Part shown: positions 35,269-46,089 of the stretch, piece by piece
Numbering within the stretch: position 1 is the stretch's first letter
Layout of the letters: every line of letters starts with the position of its first letter
NCBI GenBank assembly: GCA_001931875.2
Contig: MSJH02000524.1
Coordinates: 1-51,100 of the forward strand
Direction: 5' to 3'
From: Byssochlamys sp. IMV 00236
Lineage: Eukaryota > Ascomycota > Eurotiomycetes > Eurotiales > Thermoascaceae
DNA: 51,100 bases
Notes under the pieces: model-generated
The model's database searches: none
What the model was told of the DNA's origin: nothing
The model's input: only the letters and a program-made list of their open reading frames with translations
Translations under genes and position numbers: made by a program

Positions 35269-36380
35269 TGGGTCAAGTATTGTTTATTTATAGAAGGAAA
35301 GAAAAAGAAAAAAGAAAAAAGAGAGAAAGAAAGAAAGAAAGAGTGAACGAGGGGGGAAAGAAAAGAAGAAAAAAAAAAAAAGAAAAAACGTGTGTAATTT
35401 AATGTGGCACCAAATAAAAAAAAATTGCAGTACCTTTTTCTTTGTTTCTTTTTCCTTGAAAGTAAACGCATCTTTTTGATTCTTCAAAAATCATAAAAGT
35501 AACTGCATTAGCAGGGAGTTACTTTAACAAGATCATAAACTACAGTATTCCTTCTTTATTTGACAATGTTTAACAAGCGAATGTACCTGAAACATCATTG
35601 CCCTGAACTTGTTACCTTTTTTTTTTCGCACTAAATCAAGCGGATAAACTGCAATATTGTTCGTTACTCCGGATAATGCGCCACTTATTATGTTATATGT
35701 ATGGACTTGTAGTTTGATGGCACTCTATTGTTGTCTTTCTTTCTCAAACAAGTCTTACTCTCAAACTGCTCAAGTACCCTTGACATATATATCATAGCTT
35801 GAGAAAAGAAGGTTCATATCATAGCATGATTTGTATAATCGATGACCATAAACTCTCTATATAGTCTTGTTTGTAAATTTTAAGAATTGCTTGTGCAACA
35901 CTTGTGTAATGCTAAGATTTTTTTATTTCTTTATACTCTCGCAACTACATATACACATGTCCTTATTTTGTGTGATCCTTGTATACAGTCAGTTTGTAGG
36001 TTAACTCAAATTATCAAGCGCTGCATGGCTACATCTTCATTGTAGGAATATAGCCTATAAAGAGATAATAAAACGACTGAAAAGAATTAGTTATAGAGCA
36101 AATCCGTTTTCGTCATTCTACTATAATTTTTCAAAAAAAGAGACTACATAAGTTGTATGAATTTTGATGACATATTAGGATCTGTTACTACGCTTATAGA
36201 TCTCAATCCTGCATTTGTTTAGGATAAGAAGACAAGGTTTATTATTACAAACAGGAATATTATGCTGACCAACGAGAATTGAATATGACGCGTTATGTAC
36301 ATTGTGGTCAGTTTCTTTGTGTTATTCTTTCTTATAGTAACAAGTGTTGTCTACTCATTGAGCAATGTACCAAAAATTAC
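35269..36380. other. gap with polypurine tract, no gene
   Basis: Just upstream of PKC1, 35294-35345 and 35359-35387 form A/G-rich (pyrimidine on the coding strand) tracts like those before other genes here; they are the likely PKC1 leader. From 35490 to 36380 I see AT-rich DNA and one copy of a dispersed repeat (36241-36328) but no supportable gene. Confidence 0.5.
36241..36328 (+). repeat. dispersed repeat, copy A
   Basis: This segment aligns by eye with 41099-41201 in the same orientation. Shared landmarks in order are ATTATTACAAA, CAGGA(A/G)TATTAT, CGTTAT and TGTGG(T/C)CAGT(T/C)TCTT. Copy A lacks a stretch of about 21 nt present in copy B. Confidence 0.5.
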
Positions 36381-36389
36381 CCTACCCAA

Positions 36390-36775
36390 ATACCGTTTGA
36401 GGGCATTCTTTCACTTGATTTTAATTTTTTAAAGGTTTGTTCAACATCTGCAAAGGCATATTTCCTTTATACTCTATTTGTAACATTATCTATACATGTC
36501 AAGAAGATTGAGACTTGCCCTCAATCCCTCTTCTATGACCATAGCTCTTAGGACTTGCAGGATGTTTATATATTTTACTGCCTCCCATATGTACTTGACC
36601 AGAGCAAATGGGACGGTTTTGAAGTTACATTCGAATCTTGACTACATCAAGAAGACACACATGGGGCTTAGCTCTGCTTGATCTCTCGGTTGATTTCAAG
36701 TTATCTTGAAACAATACCTGCTACACCGCCACAAATTGCGAGCTTCTTATTCGAAAGATCAACATCAGTTGTATA
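36390..36775 (-). pseudogene. decayed mitochondrial carrier gene fragment
   Basis: On the minus strand, pieces of a mitochondrial carrier protein appear in the expected order but in different frames and with stops. They are DLSNKKLAICGGVAGIVSR (about 36760-36690), then LLDVVKIRM followed by a stop and LQNRPI (about 36655-36600), then EEGLRA (about 36490) and YKGNMP (about 36455). The P-x-D-V-x-K-I-R-x-Q-L-Q signature and the EEG..A..KGN order match the first repeat of the family and are most like the thiamine pyrophosphate carrier Tpc1. The second and third repeats were not found. Multiple stops make it non-functional. Confidence 0.6.
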
Positions 36776-37004
36776 TGTATCCTTTATCTTTTTCATTTAT
36801 AGTAAAAAAGGAAAAGAGAAATTACAGATTCTCTTTTTTAGCCTTTGAAAATACATTTTAAAGAAATGCCCACTGCACTCACATTGACGCGTTCTTCTGT
36901 CTTGTCTTTACAAAAAGTCAACCAATGGACACACCATTTTTCTTACTTGGGCATCTGTAAACCAGATTTAATACCCGCTTTCTTTCTTTTTATAATTATT
37001 TTCA
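36776..37004 (+). promoter_or_regulatory. LST8 upstream region
   Basis: About 230 bp before the LST8 ATG contain pyrimidine-rich patches (36830-36842, 36977-36990), as before many genes in this window. No defined site is recognised. Confidence 0.3.
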
Positions 37005-38424
37005 ATGGGTGACGATACACAGCAAAAGCAAGAAGAAAAAGAACAAGAACAATATTATGATCAGATGCAGCAGTATCAAATGTCTTTACAAAATGATAGT
37101 CACTCTGTTATTCTCGTCACTGCAGGGTATGACAACACGATTCGCTTTTGGGAGGCTCTAAGTGGTATTTGCTCTAAGACAATCAAACATTCAGATTCAG
37201 TAATGTAATCATACTTTAAGAATAAAAGAAAACATGAAAGTAAGAAAAAGAAAAAACTAACCATGTTATAGCAAGTCAACCGTTTATGCATTTCACCAGA
37301 TAAAGTCATTTTAGCTGCTGCAGGTAACTGTCCTTTCTTTCTTTTCTTCTTTGCCTTGTTTTACCTTTTTTATATAGGAAATCATTCTGTTCGATTATAT
37401 GATATTGCAAGTAATAATGACAATCCTGTAAGTAAGAAGAAGAAGAAAAGGAATAGTACATATTGACGTGATGAAATCAGTTTGTTGTATTTGGAGAACA
37501 TACTGGAAATGTGATCGCAACTGGATTTCATGGAGAAGGTCGCTGGATGTTTACAGCTAGTGAAGATGGTCATTTGAAGATATGGGATACACGATCTGGT
37601 AGAACTCCTATCTTGACGAGAAACTTTGATAATGGTTGTCCTATTAATGATGCTGTCATGCATGCCAATCAAGGTGAACTTATCACTTGTGATCAAAACG
37701 GAGCAGTCAAGATATGGGACTTGACAGCTCATTCATGCACTCATGAGCTTGTAAGCACAGAATATATATTATGTGTGTATATATGAAGGCTCAATTTATT
37801 TTTATTAGGTTCCTGAGGAAGGCGTTGCCATGCGCTCGGTGACAGTAGCATCAGATGGATCCATTCTGGTTGCTGCCAACAATAAGGTACATTTAATAAT
37901 ATAAAGAATAGATAGTATATTTACATAGTGAAAAGGGAACCTGTTTTGTATGGAAATTAAATAGTGGACCTGATGGAAGTGACATTGAACCCATTCATCA
38001 GTTTCAGGCTCACAACAACTACATCTTGCGGGTGATGCTCAGTCCTGATACCAAGTAAGTCATCTAATATTTAAAAGACAACACTAATAAAAAGATAAGA
38101 CTATTAGCTACATGTTCAGCCGATAACACAGCCAAGATTTGGAATACAGAAAAGAATTTTGAACTTTATTTAACTTTACAAGGTCATCAAAGATGGGTAT
38201 GGGATTGTGCCTTTTCAGCTGATTCAGCGTATCTTGTCACAGGTAATATAGATAATGTACATAAAATGTATATATATATATATATATAACACTCCATAGC
38301 TTCATCGGATCACGTCGCCAGGCTATGGGAATTGCAAAATGGAGAAATCATTCGACAGTATAATGGACATCATAAAGCAGCTGTATGCGTTGCATTGAAC
38401 GATTTATCGGTCGGATATTCTTAA
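37005..38424 (+). CDS. LST8: Lst8 WD40 subunit of TOR complexes
   Basis: At least seven exons assemble into a seven-blade WD40 protein of about 310-320 residues. The start has a Gln/Glu-rich leader ([16 protein letters not shown]), then the very conserved [114 protein letters not shown] and [11 protein letters not shown]. It ends [18 protein letters not shown]. Lst8 binds the kinase domain of TOR in TORC1 and TORC2 and is needed for growth control. One intron carries a TA run (38269-38288). Its stop is only 46 bp from the stop of the convergent PIG-H gene, so the transcripts probably overlap. Confidence 0.95.
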
Positions 38425-38470
38425 CATACATATATTTATAATGAATATATGTATGTATACCTAATTATGA

Positions 38471-39182
38471 TTATTTTGCAAATAAATCCTTTTCAAATGG
38501 GAATATAATCGAGCGTATTCCTCGATATGTTTCGAGTAAGATTGGATCTAGTTTTGGTAATAGATTCTATTTCATAATTCAATACACGTCTCCTTATAAA
38601 TACATGTATATTCTTACCTCGTATACGATAACCATTTTATCTTCATCTTTAATAATGATGGCAATATATGACTTGATCTGCCAAAAGCTTATTCCTTCAT
38701 GGATTATAATATCCTCAATTTTTAATATGTCAATAAATCGTGTCACTGCTGATCCATCCCAATATACTGTTTTTATTTGCACACCAAGATCCCTTATCGC
38801 CATAATACTTTCTATTCATTGTCGGTTATTATCATTATTGTCATCATCACCATATTTAATCATTACCTCGTCTCACTTGCCTTCGCTTCATTAAAAACCA
38901 ACCAAGGAATATGAAGCCTGCATGTTTATAGTAAACTATCTTTTTATGATATATATATATATATCAGTACTCATTCTTTAATGTCTCTCTCTCTTCATTC
39001 TTTACCCAAATAAGATATGCTATAGTTATGAGACATATTAGATCGAATATATTAAAAGGTCGATGCGACGCATAAACTGTATATTCTCGTGTCTGTTCAC
39101 TCTTGAGCACACTATAAGTTATTGAACCATCCTTATGCTTTTCTATGGTTACTGTCTTGGCTGATGACGGATGGGTTTCCAT
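38471..39182 (-). CDS. GPI15: PIG-H subunit of GPI-GlcNAc transferase
   Basis: Four exons give 179 residues, near the usual 180-190. Exon 1 (39182-39006) ends in a hydrophobic helix IFDLICLITIAYLIW; exon 2 adds a second helix GFIFLGWFLMK; exon 3 carries the conserved PIG-H domain with IMAIRDLGVQIKT, FIDILKIEDIIIHEGIS and MVIVYE; exon 4 ends LPKLDPILLETYRGIRSI. A two-helix hairpin followed by a cytosolic domain is the PIG-H plan. The complex transfers GlcNAc to phosphatidylinositol on the ER surface, the first step in GPI-anchor synthesis, which the GPI-type deacetylase in this window would need. Introns were placed by frame and splice signals. It shares a 170-bp divergent promoter with the RRM gene. 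Confidence 0.88.
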
Positions 39183-39352
39183 TGAATTTATAAAAAAAAA
39201 GAGAGAGAGAGAAAAAAAAGGGAAGCGCTTCGTATATACAAGCATATAAAGTAGCAGTCATGAAACATCTGTTGCACAGATGGAAGGAAAAAACTCACTC
39301 TCACTCTCTCTCTTCCTTCCCTTTTTGCTGTCAATAATTTTTTCTGTGTGTC

Positions 39353-40458
39353 ATGGGTAGAGCAAGAGATTTGGATAACTCTTTGGACGAGATTATAAAG
39401 AACAAGAATAAGCGTGGGATAAAAAAGGGAACTCCTCATATTACACGACAAAATCAAACCAGGCAGTATTCCAATGCCACTCCTCAACAGAGAAATTCAG
39501 TTATTCGAAGAATGGACAATAGAGCCATTCAAAAGAGAACTTCACATCCAATTAATAACAGATTAGGAACTAAAGTACCTCCTCCTAAGCCAATGACAAC
39601 ACAAATCAAAGGAGTAAGTAAAATATTTGTAGAATATGCGAAAGTGACTCATGATGTAAAAGCAGAGACCAGTTGGTCCCATCATCACAAAAACTACTAG
39701 GCCAATACACTATACTGAGAATGTTAATAAAAGAAAACCGTCGATTGATCCTTCGACCCTGATCATCACTAAAGCTGTGACTCCGGTTACCAAGAGTAAA
39801 GCACCAGCAAGAGTCAAGAGTCCACCAGCACCATACCCATCTCAAAAGCAAAAACAACCAATACAGCAAGAATCTGCTGTCGTCAGTACAGTGTTTAAGC
39901 AAAAATCAATAGACCCTCGAGAAAGAACGAGCATTGTCTTGCTTTGCAATCTTGATCCCAGAGCAACTGCAGAGGATGTTGGGGTATTGTATATTATAAC
40001 ATTATAGACAGTTTCCTCATCTTTTTTTTTAAAAAAAATGCAGGAAACTTGCAGTATGTTTGGACCCATATTGAGCTGTGATATGCTCTTAGATCCAATG
40101 GGAAGGCCTTTACATGAGGCAGAGGTAGAGTTTATGTATCCACAATCCGCTCAGGAATGCGTAGCCAAGCTAGATGGGGAAATTGCAGATGGTAATTATC
40201 TATCAAAACACTCTCTGCTTCTTTTTTTTTAAAAAAATATCTATTTATTCATTAGGACGAGTTTTACGTGCTCAACTGCAATACAGACCAACACCACCTG
40301 TCGTTCCACGATATTCCTCAAGAACTGTGGGCGTCTCAGCTAGACTTGGAGTCAATAATGATACACAGTAAGTGCTGCTTTCTTCTTTTTGTTGTACTAT
40401 TGCTAGACTCTTTTATCCAATTAGAGACTACATTCCATATTTACAGCGTCCGTATTAA
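39353..40458 (+). CDS. RRM protein of mRNA-export adaptor type (Yra1/ALYREF-like)
   Basis: Five exons (39353-39613, 39666-39983, 40044-40191, 40256-40367, 40425-40458) give 290 residues. Near the start DNSLDEIIKNKNKRG resembles the UAP56-binding motif of ALY/REF proteins. A basic, Pro/Lys/Thr-rich middle follows. An RRM domain spans about residues 176-255, with IVLLCNLDPRATAEDV (RNP2-type), MFGPILSCDMLLD and HEAEVEFMYPQSAQECV (weak RNP1). The short tail ends LQRPY. ALY-type adaptors join the TREX complex and hand mRNA to the export receptor. The RNP1 is degenerate, so other UBM-RRM families such as POLDIP3/SKAR-like proteins remain possible. Confidence 0.8.
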
Positions 40459-40649
40459 AGAATAAAATAATAAGTTGGCATCTAATGCAATGTACAAAGT
40501 AAAAGGCATGCTCTTGTTCATTATTCAAGATGGTATAGCTTTATACTGAATGGATTTATAAAGAGTCTTTATACAATAAGACTTTGTAAGATAATTAATT
40601 AAACTGAATGATTCTTTATTTCGATAAAATAGTAAGTTGCTGACGCTAT
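40459..40649. other. 3' flank of the RRM gene
   Basis: AT-rich spacer; an ATAATAAG-type 3' signal region follows the stop. Nothing else seen. Confidence 0.4.
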
Positions 40650-41560
40650 CTAATAGCATAATGCGGGCACAATGAATACACGATTGAGCATTTTTATATA
40701 TCGATACTTGGCTTTCCAGATATTTTCTAAGCTCGGCATATTCTCATACTGTATGTCTCGATTGTCTTGTTTCTTACATCTTCTTTGATAGCAGGCAGCA
40801 AATAGCGCCTTTTGAAATGGATGATTAGCTAAGGAGCTGGTAGTGATACCACGAGGTTCAAGATGGTTTGAATGTATTCTTTGTAAATGGCCCTTATTGA
40901 AAAGGCTTTCAAAGTCTTTTTCAAAAGAATCATTTAGTAAAAGAGTTCTATCAAACGGCGGGGAAAGGTAATCAACACCATTTTCAACAACAAAGTCTGC
41001 TGGTACAATTTCCTGTAAAAGTATGTAATATAGTCGAAATAATAACCAAAGAAGAAAAATACAGATGGATGTTGATAAGCCTCTATACAGGCGAGAGAAT
41101 TATTACAAATAGCGTCTTTTTATATGCAAACAGGAGTATTATCTGAATCAATCATGGTGCGTTATATAAACATGTTTTGTGGCCAGTCTCTTGGTATTAT
41201 CCATTCTGATGGAGTTAGAGTAATTAAGTATGTATAGGGTAAATACGACAAAGTGGATCCGTTTTGCCTTCTAGAACGACTCTCTTTCATTCTTTCATGA
41301 AGCATGCTTGCATTTCATCATTTTCTTGTTTTTCTATTTTTTCCTGCAAGCTCTTTAATCCTGACTTCAGCACCACTTACGATCCTTCTGGGTAACCTTG
41401 AGTGAGATATTTCTGTCTGAAAAAGGGACAGTCGTATTTTAAGTTGCTCCAAAGAGGCATTTATCAGATATTGATCTCTATCTTGTGTTATACAGGCAGG
41501 CTTAGATGTCAAACTCTTCTCTCCCAAGCTTCCATTTAGCTGGGGAACTTTCAACAGAGA
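40650..41560 (-). pseudogene. decayed gene of unknown family
   Basis: The last exon, 41012-40650, is open for 120 codons without an early ATG and includes FVVENGVDYLSPPFDRTLLL, EPRGITTSSLANHPFQKALF and MPSLENIWKAKYRYIKML. It joins in phase 0 across a clean 50-nt intron (41062-41013, GTATTT..TTACAG) to NNSLACIEAYQHPS. Further upstream a protein-like frame at 41554-41330 (for example QYLINASLEQLKIRLSLF and EVRIKEL) shifts frame, continues as EKIEKQENDEMQACFMKE and meets stops. I recognise no family. Upstream stops at two or more places suggest a pseudogene; the 3' half could still be an intact exon of a gene whose 5' part I could not trace. Confidence 0.45.
41099..41201 (+). repeat. dispersed repeat, copy B
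   Basis: This is the second copy of the segment at 36241-36328. It carries an extra piece of about 21 nt (TAGCGTCTTTTTATATG then CAAA) bounded by CAAA on both sides. It overlaps the decayed gene at 40650-41560. Confidence 0.5.
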
Positions 41561-43052
41561 GAAACGTATTGTTTATTTCTTGTCGATGCTTCTTTTAAAT
41601 GAACTTTGGATATTCATTTATTTAAAAAATTAGAAAGAAGAAGAAAAGCTTCCCAGATATCCTTTGTAAACCACTTTATATATTCTCATTATCGCTACGG
41701 GAAACTTTATATAGTGGTACATTACCTGTACTTGTCATCTATTCTGGTGGCTTTATTCAAAAAAAAAAGTCTTTTAATATGAATGAAATCACTGCTCTTG
41801 TTTGCTTATGAAGGCAATCAATCCCTAAAACTCTCATTTTACTTTATAAATCCTTTTGTAAAGAAAGAAAACCCACACTTGGGACTTTTGTAAGATTGCC
41901 CTTAAACTTGTGTTACACTAATTTTACCGCGCAACTGTCATTTCTGTACAAATTGATCTTTCTTAACCTGTTCTACAAGACAAGTTTACTTTGGGGCAGT
42001 AGGACTTCTGATGCATAGAAACACGAGTTTGCTCCCCTCAGAAATGTGTATAAGCTGATTTCTTCTTTCTGTCCAGTGTAACAAATGTAACTACCTCCTT
42101 CATTCGCAACTTTAACCTGAATGCCATTATCGTATATTAATATCGTATGCTCCTTTGAGTGCAAGTTGCGGCAAAGAACACCGATAGGAATAGTTTGCAA
42201 GTTGATATGCTTTGCGGATCATCCAGAATCTTTAGATGACAGAGATAGGCTAAAAAATACTGTGCTTGCTATAAAAGTCCGTCTTTCTGTCCCTGTGGGT
42301 AATGTTAGTTTGATCAGGTGTATGTTTTCATTGTATTCCAAGCTTAATCTTTTAGTGAAATGGATCTCTGAGGTCCCAAGGCTTTGATTTCAAAATGATC
42401 TATCCTGGTAACTATGTGATGACAAGAGATTCTACTGATAATGACGGACATTTGTCATTTCTCTTTTCTCTTTTTTTTTCTTTTATCATTACTCTTTCGT
42501 TTAGATATCAACATGTTTGACTTTTTTATATATATATCAAAATAGAATGATGATCTATTATGCTTTTTTCCATCATATTTCAAGAATATCGAGTTTACGG
42601 ATTGTCTTTTTATGGTATTACCATGACGTTGCACTTGATTAAAATAGTAGTAGTTTCTTTGTACAAGGTCTTACGTAAGCCCGTCTAAATACATTTTGTA
42701 TCACAACTTGATCAATGCTGAACACGACCTTTTCTTACAATGAAATACAATTTAAAGTCGCGGTTAAATCTGAGCCGAATCATTTACCCAATCAGAAAGA
42801 ATACACATCATTTTAGATCTATTTCAACACGTTCATTTACACAAATTAATAAATTTGAATAAATCAAATCCGTTTGTGAAATGCACCAAGAAATAGAGAA
42901 AGAAGAGAACACAGCAACAACTAAAAAGGGCTTTGTTTATTATTAAGATTAACATGATTATTATTATTAGTAGTAGTAGAAGTAACGATTGAACATATTT
43001 ACACAAAACATAAGCATATAAAATATAAAATAAATAAAAACTATACATAAAA
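41561..43052 (-). pseudogene. gap holding a second decayed coding stretch (about 42410-41973)
   Basis: On the minus strand, 42410-41973 is one frame interrupted by a single TGA. It reads GTSEIHFTKRLSLEYNENIH, LTLPTGTERRTFIASTVF, the stop, then QTIPIGVLCRNLHSKEHTIL and YDNGIQVKVANEGGSYICYT. No family is recognised. A splice could in principle remove the stop, so a real exon is not excluded. The remainder (41.6-41.97 kb and 42.4-43.05 kb) is AT-rich, the latter being the 3' flank of the Medusa-like gene. Confidence 0.4.
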
Positions 43053-44785
43053 TCATGGTTGTTCTGTGTTGTACTTAATGATTATCTTTTTGAGAGCAAA
43101 TGGCAATACATGCCATTGAAATACTTTGATATCCTTTTCTATATTCCTTGGTTTAGGATTACTAAATGCCATGATCAGCCTAAAGAATTCTTGTGATTCT
43201 GGTTTGGTTTTGCTAACAGTAGTAGGACCAAATCCTTCAAGATTACGTCGGATACAATTCTTGTAATCTACACTAAATGGTCTACCCACAAGAAACTCTG
43301 CTAGGTTGATACAATCAACAGACGTGATCCAGTAACTGCCTTCATCTGGCCATTGGATACAAGAAACAATAATGGCATCTTTCTTACTGATCTGATTTTG
43401 AGAAACTGGTTCGAAATCACAAACAATTCCTGTGTGCTCAGTAGCTCTTGTGAACATAACCAAGCGACGATGGTTGCTAAACTCTTCTGGTGTCCAGTCT
43501 TTCTCCATCGTCTTTACACAGCCATTCATTCGAAAATTGAAACCAATAGGATTGTCCGGATAAGGATTGTAATCGTTCAAGGTTACCGAATGAAAATCGA
43601 TAGGTGTTCGTCCGTATCCACGAAAGTTACGTGGCATACGTCGAATATGTGATCTTGGTGAAGTAAATCGATCAGGTTGTGCAGGAAACATGGACTGAAG
43701 GTTGAATGATGAAAAGTCATAGTTCAAATGAGTTTGATTAGGCATAGGACTGTTGTAACTTGTATCATTGCCGTATGGAAGCATGTTTTGAAAGTCGCTG
43801 CTTGTATTTGTTAAAGACATATGGTTTCCTGGATTATGACTTATAGGGCTATGCTGTTGTTGTTGAGATGTAATTGCATGAATGCTTGATGATGATGTTG
43901 TTGGCGTTGAATAAGGAGTGTATTCTATAGACTATAGTAAGTACCAAGTTTAATAAAATAGTAATTATATATTACTATTAATGTTATTATTGTTGCCATT
44001 ACTAGGAATAAAGAAATGAGGGTCGTTGGGAACTCGCTGGTTTGTGAAATCAAGTGGAAAGAATGGCGAGAACTGTTGCTGTTGTTGTCCTGGGAATGTG
44101 GTGCCTATATAAAAAAAATATCAATTCATTTGTGGTTCAATAAAAATGAGAATGAGAATGTTACCTCTTCCAGAAGATGGAAAGGACGAAGCTAAGAAAT
44201 CATTGGGCTGCTGAGAGATAAAGAGCGTCTGCATACCTTGACTAGCTAAAGACATGGTGCTATTAGGCAAAGGATTGCTGTCAGATGTTTCGTGATTAGC
44301 ATTATTTCGAGTCTCGTAGGTAAAAGAGCCAATTACATAGCCACAGACAGGGCTGTATGGATTGTTTTTGTCCATAAAAACAAGTCTAATCTGAACTGTA
44401 TGTGTACTTGAAGCTACTTCTTCAAATGAAGGGACTTTGGTGACTAAGGATACCTTTCCCTGTGTGTTCTGTCGCTGAGTCTCAACAATGTATTGATTGA
44501 AGGCAATTTTAACAGGAACAGGGATGTATGTATGAACAATGACGGTAAGAGTTTGTCCTTCTACTCCGGATGGTGGGAAAATTGAATAGAGATGAGGATC
44601 AGCATTAGGAAGTGCTACGTCTTGATTGACATTGCACTGAACTACAGGCATCCGGGGGCGTACTTGCTGTCCAGATACCAATGAAAGAGCAAATGCTATA
44701 AAGAAACAAACATTAGTAAGATGATTAAACGAATGCAAATCACTTTACTGTTTGAATTATCGACCGTATTTGAATCAATTGGCAT
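43053..44785 (-). CDS. medA: Medusa-like transcriptional regulator
   Basis: The first exon (MPIDSNTVDNSN, from 44785) joins across a 50-nt intron to TFALSLVSGQQVRPRMPVVQ. The N-terminal domain contains LYSIFPPSGVEGQTLTVIVH and VQIRLVFMDKNNPYSPVCGY, an immunoglobulin-like fold in this family. A Gln/Asn/Ser-rich middle follows. The C-terminal domain is highly conserved: RLVMFTRATEHTGIVCDFEP, YWITSVDCINLAEFLVG, CIRRNLEGFGPTTVSKTK, FFRLIMAFSNPKPRNIEKDI and FALKKIIIKY. This pair of domains defines Medusa (Aspergillus MedA, Magnaporthe Acr1), which controls conidiophore patterning, adhesion and development in ascomycetes. In this fungus the target process is unknown. An ATG in the second exon's alternative frame would give a signal-peptide-like start, but the spliced start avoids that artefact. 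Confidence 0.88.
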
Positions 44786-46089
44786 GTCAGTTTGATAGTA
44801 ACAGTAAATAACAGATCAGAAAAATAAACAATTATGACCGAAACAAAAAATAAAATAAAAACTTAATTTTCTTGGCCTATTTATACACAAGCGGGGATCT
44901 ACAATAGAAAAAAGTGTTCTATATGTTTATGCCGCATGTTTGCTAGGGATTTCTTGGGTTAAAAATGAGCCACATGATTCTGAGTTTTTCTGGCTGTCGT
45001 CAAATGTAACAGTATTCATATACTCTTATTGGATGGGATACTCTATTTCCACTACAAGCACATACATTGACAGATTACACTGAATAGTCCTTTTTCTTCA
45101 TTAAGCAAGCCTGAAAGAAAACAAAAGATAGAAATGGATCAAACCTTTAGGGTTTCTCTTTGTTTTCTCTTTTTAATAGCCATTATTAGCAAAAAGACTG
45201 GAACCCTAGATTGATTTGTTCCATTTTTGTCTCTCTTCCTCACCTTTTTTTTTTCATTCTACCTTTTCTATTTTATAATTCTTGGTACGCTAATTTAATA
45301 GTTGCAAATTCACCTTTCCTATTTTGCAAATGACAAAGTTTATTCTACCAATGGCATGTTTTCCTGCACTGTCAAAAAGGGAATAGAATAATGTTGAACA
45401 AATATTTTGAATGTCAACATATCCGCGGGAAAGCAAGACAAGGTAAGAAGGCGACAGTAATTGATCAATTGCTTAGCAACGCCACGGTATCTGTGCCACA
45501 CATGAAGGTATAGATCGTTTTAATTAACACTTTGCATTTTGTGTTTATGTAGTGCTTATTGAACTGGGGGTGAGTGGTCCTTTCAACTTTTTTTTCCATT
45601 GAAAGTATATATATATAATAAGCTATGAGTGCGTATGCTCAAGTACACAAATGTGTAGATGTATAGCCATATGTGCTTATTAATAAAGGGTGATTATTCA
45701 TGTATGAGAAAATAGTTGGACGTGTCTGAATAATATGTAAATTCATTATACATCCATTCTTGGTTGCCAGTGAGGACATATTCCCACTTTTACCAATCTA
45801 ATATTACTGGCAAATCAAAAAAGACCAAAGGAGCACGAGTTAAACTCATTACCATAAAAGGCATTTATTATACGAAAGAGGTTTGCATTGTACAACCCTA
45901 TCTCTATTAACAATGAAAGGATACAATAGTTGTTGTCATGATTACTTGATAACTATGACAATCTGATAGGTATTACATTGACACTGATGGCTATTTAATA
46001 ACCTTGGTATATTTCGCGTCTGTAAGCAGATGAAGCAGGTCGATCGCTACATGCTGATAAATGCACAGCATTGACTTGCTTTTTCTCTT
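44786..46089. other. gene-poor AT-rich stretch
   Basis: I see no supported gene. The first few hundred bases are the Medusa-like promoter region. A pyrimidine-rich patch at 45225-45270 and a TA run near 45607-45618 are the only local features. Confidence 0.4.

Noticed and set aside
35265..35487. Phe/Ser-rich minus-strand ORFs upstream of PKC1
   Set aside because: They are translations of the polypurine/polypyrimidine leader and have no protein-like content.
44121..44738. Signal-peptide-like start (MHSFNHLTNVCFFIAFALSL) for the Medusa-like protein
   Set aside because: The hydrophobic start comes from reading through the first intron; splicing at 44748/44699 gives a soluble nuclear-type protein that fits the family.
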